Source: Streptomyces lunaelactis
Lineage (GTDB): Bacteria > Actinomycetota > Actinomycetes > Streptomycetales > Streptomycetaceae
Assembly (NCBI RefSeq): GCF_003054555.1
Contig: NZ_CP026304.1
Span: 1,550,001 to 1,614,000, forward strand
Direction: 5' to 3'
Length of the DNA: 64,000 nt
Below the pieces are notes generated by a model. That model made no database searches and had not been told where the DNA came from. It saw nothing but the letters and a program-made list of their open reading frames with translations. Positions 58,094 through 64,000 of this stretch are shown piece by piece (position 1 is the first letter of the stretch; the number at the start of each line of letters is the position of its first letter). Both the position numbers and the translations under genes were made by a program.

Positions 58094-58651
58094 GTGCTGA
58101 TCCCCCACGACACCCGGATCGCCCTCGACACCGTCGTCGATCTGGTGAACACCGCACCGGAGAGCGGGCAGAACGACGGGCTCGCCGACATAGCGGCACT
58201 GTACGAATTCGCAACGAACCACAGCGTGAGCGGCGTGGGCGACCTGAGCCGGCGGGACCTGAAGGCCGTTCACGGCGTACGCGGACTGTTCGCGGAGATC
58301 TTCGCGGCGCCCGACAGCCGTAGCGCCGCCGAGCTGGTCAACCAGCTGGTGGCGGCCGCGGGGACCACCCCGCAGCTCACCGACCACGACGGCTACGACT
58401 GGCACGTGCACTACTTCGCGCCGGGCGCCTCGATCGCCGACCATCTCGCGGCGGACTGCGGGATGGCGCTGGCCTTCATCGTCGTCGCGGACGAGCAGGA
58501 GCGGCTGCGCCGCTGCGAGGCCCCGGACTGTGGACGCGCCTTCGTCGATCTTTCTCGCAATCGCTCGCGTCGCTACTGCGACAGCCGGACCTGCGGCAAC
58601 CGCCTGCATGTCGCCGCGTACCGCGCGCGCCGCAAGGAAGCGGCGGGCTGA
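58094..58651 (+). CDS. CGNR zinc-finger / ABATE domain protein
   Basis: A 185-residue protein. The N-terminal ABATE-type domain (about 1-135; DTRIALDTVVDLVNT at its start) precedes a C-terminal CGNR zinc finger: CEAPDC, then SRRYCDSRTCGNRLHVAAYRAR, giving four cysteines and the CGNR tetrad. Proteins of this type are treated as stress-linked transcription regulators, but evidence is thin. The start is GTG 58094 with GGGAG upstream. It follows the ssgB terminator and is probably transcribed alone. Confidence 0.88.
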   Translation: MLIPHDTRIALDTVVDLVNTAPESGQNDGLADIAALYEFATNHSVSGVGDLSRRDLKAVHGVRGLFAEIFAAPDSRSAAELVNQLVAAAGTTPQLTDHDGYDWHVHYFAPGASIADHLAADCGMALAFIVVADEQERLRRCEAPDCGRAFVDLSRNRSRRYCDSRTCGNRLHVAAYRARRKEAAG

Positions 58652-58668
58652 GCCTCACCGGCCCGCCC

Positions 58669-58821
58669 TCACAGCACGAACAGATCGTGCACCGCGGCCA
58701 TGAGCAGCAGGAAGCCGATCACCGCAAGGAAGATCATCAGGGGCGGCTGGGAGAGAGCGAAGAGGCAGCCGCGGGGCTCTTCGGTCGGTGCGGGGGCCTG
58801 GCCCCGTGAGGTATCGAGCAT
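58669..58821 (-). CDS. small single-span membrane protein (50 aa)
   Basis: A short gene encodes MLDTSRGQAPAPTEEPRGC, then a hydrophobic helix PPLMIFLAVIGFLLLMAAV, ending HDLFVL. The product is 50 residues with one transmembrane segment (about 27-48). No strong ribosome site precedes ATG 58821, which lowers certainty. It fills the gap between the CGNR gene (convergent, 17-bp spacing) and the 58891 gene (same strand, 69 bp upstream). The function is unknown. Confidence 0.55.
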   Translation of the reverse strand: MLDTSRGQAPAPTEEPRGCLFALSQPPLMIFLAVIGFLLLMAAVHDLFVL

Positions 58822-58890
58822 CTCGGGGTGATGATGACGCAGCGCGGCCGGTCGTGATCGACCAACACGCCCCGCGAATGCGCTAGTTCA

Positions 58891-59367
58891 TCAAATTCCG
58901 TGCTTCTTGAGGATCGCCTCGATGTCGCTGAAGTCCTCGCCGGTACCCGTCGCCTTCGGCTTCGCCTTGGACTGGGATTGGGGCTGGGGCCGGGCTTGAG
59001 GCTGGGCGACCGGACTGCCGCCCTGCCGGAGTGCGGGAGCGGACGCAGCCGGGGCGACCGCCTCGCGCTCTGCCGCCCTTGCGGCGGCCTTGCGCTCCTT
59101 GCGCGTCCCACCGCCGCGCCGCTCGATGGCCCGGGTGGTCATGAAGAGCAGCAAGGCGCCGCCGAGCAGGCCGAAGCCGAGCCAGGCGGAGGGGCTGAAG
59201 GCCGTGTCCACGGCCCATTCGACCGCGCCGGTCAGCACCAGTCCGATCGGGACCAGGGAATAGGCGGCTATGCGCGTCGCGGCCAGGAAACGCTTGCGGT
59301 ACGCCGTGACGGCGGCGATGCCCAGGCCCGCCACGGACACCGCGGAACAAATGGTCTCGGCAAGCAT
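58891..59367 (-). CDS. uncharacterised two-helix membrane protein
   Basis: A 158-residue protein with a hydrophobic N-terminus (ETICSAVSVAGLGIAAVTAY) and two further helices (AAYSLVPIGLVLTGAVEW and AWLGFGLLGGALLLFMTTRA). A charged Arg/Ala region follows, then a Gln/Pro/Lys/Ala linker (QPQARPQPQSQSKAKPKATG) and a conserved-looking end, EDFSDIEAILKKHGI. The short terminal helix after a flexible linker looks like a docking peptide. ATG 59367 has GGAGG 6 nt upstream. No family is recognised. Confidence 0.75.
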   Translation of the reverse strand: MLAETICSAVSVAGLGIAAVTAYRKRFLAATRIAAYSLVPIGLVLTGAVEWAVDTAFSPSAWLGFGLLGGALLLFMTTRAIERRGGGTRKERKAAARAAEREAVAPAASAPALRQGGSPVAQPQARPQPQSQSKAKPKATGTGEDFSDIEAILKKHGI

Positions 59368-59533
59368 CCGGTCCTCCAGGCTTCGGCGGGCATGTACGGG
59401 TACGTCCCCTCCATCGTGCACCGTCGGGCGGTGTCCGGGCCACGGTCACGTACGACCTCAGGGAGATCTCCGGGACGGCCTCCTCCCCAGGTCCCGGTCG
59501 GCCCGCACGGCGGCGGGCTGGGACACTGGTCCC

Positions 59534-60088
59534 ATGAGCGACTCCACCACCGCCCGCCCCGTCGTGCTCGACGTCTGGTGCGAGCTCCAGTGCCCCGACT
59601 GCCGCAGCGCCCTGGGCGATCTGCGGGCCCTGCGTGAGCGGTACGGCGACCGGCTGGAGCTGCGGCTGCGGCACTTCCCCCTCGACAAGCACAAGCACGC
59701 GTTTGCCGGCGCGCAGGCCGCGGAGGAGGCGGCCGAGCAGGGCAAGGGCTGGCCCTACGTGGAGGCGGTGCTCGAGCGCACCGGCGAGCTCGCGGCGAAG
59801 GGCGAGCCGTTCCTGGTGGAGGTCGCGCGCGAACTGGGCCTGGACGCCGAGGAGTTCGACACCGCCCTGATCGACGGACGGCACATTCTGATCGTCGACG
59901 CCGACCAGGCCGAGGGCAAGGCGATCGGCGTGACAGGCACTCCGACGTACGTCATCGACGGTGAGCGCCTCGACGGCGGCAAGAGCCAGGAAGGGCTGCG
60001 GGCGCGCATCGAGGAGATCACCGACCGGCTGCTCGGCGGCTCCGAATCCGAGTCCCGTTCCGGCTCCGGCTCCGGCTCCGATGCCTAG
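59534..60088 (+). CDS. DsbA-family thioredoxin-fold protein
   Basis: A 184-residue DsbA/FrnE-like protein. The redox motif is CPDC at 20-23, preceded by another cysteine at 16, and the cis-proline loop is VTGTPTYVID near 140. There is no signal peptide, so it acts in the cytoplasm, which separates it from envelope DsbA proteins fed by VKOR. The tail is a Ser/Gly/Glu repeat (SESESRSGSGSGSDA). The start is ATG 59534. Its TAG stop shares the palindrome CTAG (60085-60088) with the convergent GNAT gene. Confidence 0.9.
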   Translation: MSDSTTARPVVLDVWCELQCPDCRSALGDLRALRERYGDRLELRLRHFPLDKHKHAFAGAQAAEEAAEQGKGWPYVEAVLERTGELAAKGEPFLVEVARELGLDAEEFDTALIDGRHILIVDADQAEGKAIGVTGTPTYVIDGERLDGGKSQEGLRARIEEITDRLLGGSESESRSGSGSGSDA

Positions 60089-60924
60089 AGCAGCTGCTTG
60101 AAGAGGTTGACGGCGGTCGTCTCGTAGCCGAGTGACTCGTAGAGCCTGATGGCCGGGGTGTTGCCCGCGAAGACATGCAGTCCGAGCAGCTCCGCCCCGG
60201 CTTCCCGTGAGACGCGTTCGGCCAGGAGCATCAGGGCCCGGCCGTGGCCCCGCCCCCGGAACTCCTCGGCGACCTCGACGTCGAACACGTACGTGCCCTG
60301 CTCACCGGGGCGCACTTCGCGCGCGGCGACCCACACATGCCCCACCACGGCGCCGTCGGCGGTCAGGACGCTGAACCAGGTGCCCGCCGTCGCGAGTCCG
60401 TCGGGGAGGTTGCCCGTGTGATCGGCCAGGGACTTGGCGCGGGCCTGCTCCTCCGGCACGCCCCGGTCCATCCAGTTCTGTGCGTAGCTGTCGATCGCCC
60501 TGACCAGCCACCGCTCGTACTCCGCCTCGCTCATGGGGCGGCCCTCGACGCCCGCGGGGAGCGCCGGGGGCTCCGGCGGGAGTTCCTTGAGCATGTTGCG
60601 GCCGCGCTCGGTGTAGCCGAGGGCCGACGCCATCCGGAGCGCGGTCGCGGCATCGGCCGGTACGGAGACGCCGACCTGGGTGCAGCCCCAGCCGCGCAGC
60701 ACTTCCTCGGCCGCCAGCGCGGCGACCGTTCCCCTGCCGCGCCGACGGTCGGGCTCGTCGATCCGCAGGGAGCGGATCACGCCCCCGCGCGGCCCGAACC
60801 TGGCATCCGTGCCGATCTCGACCGCGCCGACCGGCCTGCTGTTCACACAGACCTCGTAGGAACGTGATGTGGCGCCGTTGGCCTCGTGCTGAATCGGCCC
60901 GGTCGGCCGCAGGGTGGTGGTCAT
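60085..60924 (-). CDS. tandem GNAT acetyltransferase
   Basis: A 279-residue protein with two GNAT-like halves. The first (about 20-110) has RSLRIDEPDRRRGRGTVAALA; the second (about 150-279) has VFDVEVAEEFRGRGHGRALMLLAERVSREAG and ends with LYESLGYETTAVNLFKQL. The acetyl-CoA loop R/Q-x2-G-x-G/A is clearer in the second half (RGRGHG). This resembles mycothiol-synthase-type doubles, but no specific substrate can be named. The start codon is ATG 60924. Its stop overlaps that of the DsbA-like gene on the opposite strand. Confidence 0.87.
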   Translation of the reverse strand: MTTTLRPTGPIQHEANGATSRSYEVCVNSRPVGAVEIGTDARFGPRGGVIRSLRIDEPDRRRGRGTVAALAAEEVLRGWGCTQVGVSVPADAATALRMASALGYTERGRNMLKELPPEPPALPAGVEGRPMSEAEYERWLVRAIDSYAQNWMDRGVPEEQARAKSLADHTGNLPDGLATAGTWFSVLTADGAVVGHVWVAAREVRPGEQGTYVFDVEVAEEFRGRGHGRALMLLAERVSREAGAELLGLHVFAGNTPAIRLYESLGYETTAVNLFKQLL

Positions 60925-60966
60925 CAGGGGTGTTCTACCCGTCCCCGCGCCCGCGCGTCACCAGGT

Positions 60967-61797
60967 TTACCGGTCCTTCGGGTCCCGGTCGGCGGCCGCG
61001 TGCTCCTCGAAGATCTGCATCGCCTTGGCGGTGACCGGTCCCGGCGCGTCCGCGATGTCCCGCCCGTCGATCCGCCCGACGGCCTGGACGTCGCGGAGGG
61101 TGGAGGTCAGGAAGATCTCCTCGGCCCGGTCCAGTACGTCGAACGGCAGGTCCGTCTCCTTCGCCCCCGTCCACTCCACGGTCAGCGCGCGAGTGATGCC
61201 GGCCAGACAGCCGGAGGCGACGGGCGGGGTGTGCAGTTCGCCGTCGAGCACGACGAAGACATTGGATCCCGTGCCCTCGCAGAGCCGGTCCACGGTGTTG
61301 GCGAACAGCGCCTCGGAGGCTCCCTGCTCGCTCGCCCTGGCGAGAGCGACGACGTTCTCCGCGTACGACGTCGTCTTCAGCCCGGTCAGGGCGCCACGCT
61401 CATTGCGCGTCCAGGGCACGGTGATCACCGCGGTGGTGTCGGGGCGGCGCTTGCTCTCGCCGAGCGCGACGAACAGCGTCGGGCCGGCCGTGCCGCGGTC
61501 GGAGCCGAGCGGTGAGAGACCACCGGTGTACGTGATGCGCAGCCGGCCCAACTCCATGGGATTGGCGTCCAGTACGGCGGCGCAGGCGCGGCGCACCTCG
61601 TCGTGGTCCGGCTCCGGCAGGCCGAGACCGCGGGCGGACCGGGTCAGCCGCTCGAGATGCAGGGTGAGCGCGAAGGGCTGCCCGTGGACCGCCTTGACGG
61701 TCTCGAAAATGCCGTCGCCCACGGTCAGCCCGTGGTCGAGCACGGATACCCGCGCATCGTCGGCATCCCTGAGTCCTCCGTTGACCCAAAGCTTCAT
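60967..61797 (-). CDS. class IV aminotransferase, aminodeoxychorismate lyase-like
   Basis: A 276-residue fold type IV PLP enzyme. K141 in GLKTTSYAENVVAL is the likely PLP lysine. DHGLTVGDGIFET and CEGTGSNVFVV (phosphate cup) are also present. Coupled to a PabB-like protein (TGATG overlap at 61797), it most likely releases pyruvate from aminodeoxychorismate to give p-aminobenzoate for folate. A branched-chain or D-amino acid aminotransferase is the alternative. No pabA glutaminase is adjacent. Confidence 0.85.
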   Translation of the reverse strand: MKLWVNGGLRDADDARVSVLDHGLTVGDGIFETVKAVHGQPFALTLHLERLTRSARGLGLPEPDHDEVRRACAAVLDANPMELGRLRITYTGGLSPLGSDRGTAGPTLFVALGESKRRPDTTAVITVPWTRNERGALTGLKTTSYAENVVALARASEQGASEALFANTVDRLCEGTGSNVFVVLDGELHTPPVASGCLAGITRALTVEWTGAKETDLPFDVLDRAEEIFLTSTLRDVQAVGRIDGRDIADAPGPVTAKAMQIFEEHAAADRDPKDR

Positions 61798-62900
61798 CAA
61801 GCTGTCCTTCCGCTCGCCTCGTACGCCCCCGACGCTACCGCGAGCAGCCGGGAGGCCTTCAGCTCGGTCTCGTCCCACTCGCCCTCGGGGTCGGAGCCCC
61901 AGGTGATCCCGGCGCCGGTACCGAAGCGCAGCACCGGGCCCGCCGGTTCGTCGCGGTCGATCCAGAAGGTACGTATGCCGACGGCGAGCTCGCCCGTGCC
62001 ACGGTCCGCGTCGACCCAGCCGATGCCTCCGCAGTACGGTCCGCGGGGCGCCGTCTCCAGCGCCTCGATGATCTTCAGGGCACTGGACTTGGGCGCCCCG
62101 GTCACCGAGCCGGGCGGGAACGTGGCCGCCAGCAGCTCCTTCCAGCCCGCCTTGGGAGTCAGCTCGCCGCGCACCGTGGAGACGAGGTGCACAAGACCGG
62201 GATGCTGCTCGACCGCGCACAGCGCCGGGACGGTCACGGTGCCGGTCGCACAGACGCGCCCCAGGTCGTTGCGGACCAGGTCGACGATCATCACGTTCTC
62301 CGCGTAGTCCTTGTCCAGCAGGTCCGCGGCGGTGCGGCCGGTGCCCTTGATCGGACCGGATTCGACGGTGCTGCCGGCCCGCCGCAGATAGAGCTCGGGC
62401 GACGCGGTGGCGATCTCCACACCGTGCACCGGCAGCCGGATCGTTCCTGCGTACGGTGCGGGGTTGCCGCGCGCCAGCAGCGCGGTGAGCGCGTCGACAT
62501 CGGCGGCGGCCGGGTCGGGCAGCGGCGCGGACAGGACGCGGCACAGGTTCGCCTGGTAGACCTCGCCCGTGGCGATGTGCTCGCGGATGCGGCGGACGCG
62601 GGCCGTGTACGCGGTGCGGTCGAGCGAGGACGTCCAGTCACCGGCCGCGGGGCCGTGCCACCGTCCCGGCGCCGGCTCGGGCACCGGTTCCGTACGCACG
62701 TCGCCGAAGCGGGCGCAGGTCAGACGGCCCTCGAAGTCCGCGGCGACGGCCCAGAAGCCGGCCGAGTCGAGTGCTTCGGGGTCATGAGTGACATCCCGGA
62801 GGCCGGAAGCGAGGAGACGGCCGAAGCGGGCCAAAGGAGCGAGGTCATGCACGTCTGTGAGTCTATGGCGGGCGCCGATGGCCTGCTGCGACGTAAACAC
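61797..62900 (-). CDS. chorismate-binding protein, PabB-like
   Basis: A 367-residue chorismate-utilising enzyme. The catalytic region holds TGEVYQANLCR, SGPIKGTGRT, DLVRNDLGRVC, PPGSVTGAPK and GGIGWVD, typical of aminodeoxychorismate synthase component I. At 367 residues it lacks most of the N-terminal domain of classical PabB/TrpE (about 450-500). GTG 62900 is used; GTG 62852 would remove a weakly conserved N-terminus. It is translated with the lyase-like gene. The shikimate genes at 6178-10380 supply its substrate. Confidence 0.87.
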   Translation of the reverse strand: MFTSQQAIGARHRLTDVHDLAPLARFGRLLASGLRDVTHDPEALDSAGFWAVAADFEGRLTCARFGDVRTEPVPEPAPGRWHGPAAGDWTSSLDRTAYTARVRRIREHIATGEVYQANLCRVLSAPLPDPAAADVDALTALLARGNPAPYAGTIRLPVHGVEIATASPELYLRRAGSTVESGPIKGTGRTAADLLDKDYAENVMIVDLVRNDLGRVCATGTVTVPALCAVEQHPGLVHLVSTVRGELTPKAGWKELLAATFPPGSVTGAPKSSALKIIEALETAPRGPYCGGIGWVDADRGTGELAVGIRTFWIDRDEPAGPVLRFGTGAGITWGSDPEGEWDETELKASRLLAVASGAYEASGRTA

Positions 62901-62927
62901 ACCTCAGCACGCTGCGGAAACGCGTTT

Positions 62928-62955
62928 TTGTGCTGGCCCAGTAATCCGCTAGAGT
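62928..62955 (+). promoter_or_regulatory. promoter of the tRNA cluster
   Basis: TTGTGC (62928-62933) and TAGAGT (62950-62955) are 16 bp apart. The -10 equals the frequent Streptomyces form. Transcription would begin about 36 bp before tRNA-Gly. It is divergent from the PabB-like gene. Confidence 0.55.
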
Positions 62956-62997
62956 TCAACACGTCGCCGGGACGCGCATGTGAACCGGAAACGACAA

Positions 62998-63070
62998 GCG
63001 GACGTGGCTCAGTTGGTAGAGCATCACCTTGCCAAGGTGAGGGTCGCGAGTTCGAATCTCGTCGTCCGCT
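62998..63070 (+). tRNA. tRNA-Gly(GCC)
   Basis: A 73-nt cloverleaf with acceptor GCGGACG/CGTCCGC, anticodon loop TTGCCAA (GCC, reads GGC) and T arm GCGAG-TTCGAAT-CTCGT. The discriminator is U. CCA is not encoded. It is first in a five-tRNA array. Confidence 0.97.
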
Positions 63071-63103
63071 CGATGGGGGAGCTTCCCGAACCCCAGCACT
63101 CCG

Positions 63104-63177
63104 GGTGGAGTGGCCGAGAGGCGAGGCAACGGCCTGCAAAGCCGTCTACACGGGTTCAAATCCCGTCTCCACCTCCA
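63104..63177 (+). tRNA. tRNA-Cys(GCA)
   Basis: The cloverleaf body is 63104-63174 with acceptor GGTGGAG/CTCCACC, anticodon loop CTGCAAA (GCA) and the cysteine discriminator U. CCA (63175-63177) is encoded, unlike the neighbouring tRNA-Gly. Confidence 0.97.
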
Positions 63178-63178
63178 A

Positions 63179-63250
63179 GGACGATTAGCTCAGCGGGAGA
63201 GCGCTTCCCTGACACGGAAGAGGTCACTGGTTCAATCCCAGTATCGTCCA
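63179..63250 (+). tRNA. tRNA-Val(GAC), copy 1 (GGACGAT acceptor)
   Basis: A 72-nt cloverleaf with anticodon loop CTGACAC (GAC, reads GUC). The acceptor stem is GGACGAT/ATCGTCC. It begins one base after the tRNA-Cys CCA. The body is identical to copies 2 and 3, but the acceptor stem differs by compensating changes. CCA is not encoded. Confidence 0.97.
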
Positions 63251-63269
63251 CTGGATCCGCAAGGATCAC

Positions 63270-63341
63270 GCGCGATTAGCTCAGCGGGAGAGCGCTTCCC
63301 TGACACGGAAGAGGTCACTGGTTCAATCCCAGTATCGCGCA
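63270..63341 (+). tRNA. tRNA-Val(GAC), copy 2 (GCGCGAT acceptor)
   Basis: A 72-nt cloverleaf with acceptor GCGCGAT/ATCGCGC and the same anticodon, D and T arms as copy 1. CCA is not encoded. The spacer to copy 3 contains two short repeats of the form GTACCACG-AAGATCG. Confidence 0.97.
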
Positions 63342-63383
63342 CGCAGTACCACGCAAGATCGCTGTACCACGAAAGATCGTCCC

Positions 63384-63455
63384 GCGCGATTAGCTCAGCG
63401 GGAGAGCGCTTCCCTGACACGGAAGAGGTCACTGGTTCAATCCCAGTATCGCGCA
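63384..63455 (+). tRNA. tRNA-Val(GAC), copy 3
   Basis: Identical over its 72 nt to copy 2. Here the bases after the discriminator A are CCA (63456-63458), so the 3' end may be encoded. It is followed within 6 bp by the array terminator. Confidence 0.97.
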
Positions 63456-63460
63456 CCAGC

Positions 63461-63496
63461 CAGAACCCCCGGCCGTCTCGACGGCCGGGGGTTCTG
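63461..63496 (+). terminator. terminator of the tRNA array
   Basis: CAGAACCCCCGGCCGTC (63461-63477) is exactly complementary to 63480-63496, a 17-bp palindromic stem followed by TCGTT. No gene was seen between it and 63614. Confidence 0.85.
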
Positions 63497-63613
63497 TCGT
63501 TGCCGGGGCCCGCCCGTCAGCCGGTGAAGAGCTGGGTGGCCTTCTGGATCAGCACGTACAGTCACCCCGCGGGTGCAGCTCGCTCAGGGGGCTCAGAGGT
63601 GCTCAGAAGCTGC

Positions 63614-63910
63614 TCAGGAGGAGAAGAGCATCCTGCCGAAGCCCTTCTGGCGGTAGTGCCCACCGCCATGGTGTCCGCCCTGGTGTCCGCCCTGGTGCGG
63701 CGCGCCCCAGGCGGGCGCGGGGGCGGCGGGGTAGGCCTGCGGGGCCGGCGGCGCGGGCGGGGCCTGCTGGGTCCACTGCGACTCGAGGCGGGTCAGGGAC
63801 TCCAGCTCGCCGTAGTCGAGGAATATCCCCCGGCAGCCACTGCACTGCTCGATCTGGACACCATTGCGGTTGTACGTGTGCATCGCTGCATGGCACTTGG
63901 GACACTGCAT
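63614..63910 (-). CDS. TFIIB-type zinc-ribbon protein with His/Gly-rich tail
   Basis: A 98-residue protein. The N-terminus is a zf-TFIIB ribbon: MQCPKCHAAM, then GVQIEQCSGCRGIFLDYGELE (C3, C6, C23, C26). A Pro/Ala linker (PPAPPAPQAYPAAPAPAW) leads to HQGGHQGGHHGGGHYRQKGFGRMLFSS, with at least five histidines that could bind metal. ATG 63910 is chosen because GAGGAG lies 11 nt upstream; ATG 63943 has none. The function is unknown; similar small ribbons are common in actinobacteria. Confidence 0.85.
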   Translation of the reverse strand: MQCPKCHAAMHTYNRNGVQIEQCSGCRGIFLDYGELESLTRLESQWTQQAPPAPPAPQAYPAAPAPAWGAPHQGGHQGGHHGGGHYRQKGFGRMLFSS

Positions 63911-64000
63911 GATCTGCTCAGCTCCTCGCCGTTCGGTCGACATCGCCGGGATGCATGCCCGGTGATGAGGAGTTCAGCCTACGACGGAGGCTCGTACTCC

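Noticed and set aside
63179..63455. Three regularly spaced near-identical 72-bp repeats that could look like an array
   Set aside because: Each folds as a complete tRNA-Val(GAC); they are tandem tRNA genes.
62998..63496. tRNA array as a phage or island attachment site
   Set aside because: No integrase, excisionase or partial tRNA 3' copy is visible in the window, although elements beyond 64000 cannot be excluded.
63497..63613. Possible end of a small minus-strand peptide (VLIQKATQLFTG then stop)
   Set aside because: An in-frame stop lies shortly upstream and there is no start or ribosome site, so it is at most a remnant.

Overview
The window is very GC-rich actinobacterial chromosome, almost certainly from a Streptomyces. 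Diagnostic genes are bldD (developmental master regulator with an intact c-di-GMP signature), ssgB (sporulation division protein) and a DmdR/IdeR-type iron box. GTG and TTG starts are common, as are ATGA, GTGA and TGATG gene overlaps. It reads as conserved core chromosome: no transposase, integrase, plasmid gene, CRISPR array or biosynthetic cluster was seen.

Layout. 1-1860 (-): pyrR-pyrB-pyrC, divergent from bldD (+, 2105-2605). 2833-16949 (-): a long housekeeping run of rpsD, two small membrane-associated proteins, alaS-ruvX-mltG-aroE, aroC-aroK-aroB-aroQ, a P-loop kinase-like protein, a prolidase-like protein, efp and nusB. 17006-23618: a DUF2470 haem/iron-type protein behind the iron box, rarA, a VKOR-like protein, and a (+) module of ABC exporter, histidine kinase and response regulator. 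23692-43408: hisS and a metallo-beta-lactamase-fold hydrolase, divergent from a membrane-anchored cyclophilin and a DUF349 coiled-coil protein; then (-) rel/relA, apt, secF, secD, yajC, ruvB, ruvA, ruvC, yebC, pdxT, pdxS, a LemA-like protein and the phosphatidylinositol-mannoside set (pimA, patA-like, PIP synthase). 43678-50359: an EF-G-like GTPase with degenerate G motifs, an unknown membrane protein, a HIT phosphorylase/hydrolase and thrS. 50577-63910: less conserved ground with an uncharacterised gene coupled to a DUF4365 nuclease-fold protein, a DEDDh exonuclease, seven tRNA genes, a giant polytopic membrane protein, ssgB, a CGNR regulator, small membrane proteins, a DsbA-like protein, a GNAT protein, PABA-type genes and a zinc-ribbon protein.

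How the genes fit together. The shikimate run makes chorismate, which the pabB/pabC-like pair could use. SecD, SecF and YajC form the Sec accessory complex, and RuvABC with RuvX and RarA cover recombination and Holliday-junction work. PdxST makes pyridoxal phosphate. PIP synthase, PatA-like and PimA-like proteins act in sequence to make acylated phosphatidylinositol mannoside. From memory of the M. tuberculosis map (not checked here), much of the order thrS-HIT-pgsA-patA-pimA-pdxS-pdxT-yebC-ruvCAB-yajC-secDF-apt-relA-ppi-hisS and alaS-ruvX-mltG-aroE...pepQ-efp-nusB is shared. The Streptomyces-specific inserts (bldD, ABC/two-component module, EF-G-like pair, ssgB region) therefore stand out.

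I found no clearly new multi-gene system. The best leads are: an iron box in the 56-bp gap between rpsD and the DUF2470 gene; candidate BldD operators at both bldD and ssgB; the coupled DUF4365 pair; an EF-G paralogue lacking two canonical GTPase motifs; a prolidase-like protein with most metal ligands substituted; a poly-glutamine tract in MltG; and valine tRNA copies differing mainly in their acceptor stems. No gene-free stretch exceeds 300 bases; the largest gaps (30625-30907, 43409-43677, 2606-2832, 50360-50576) hold terminators, repeats and promoter space only.
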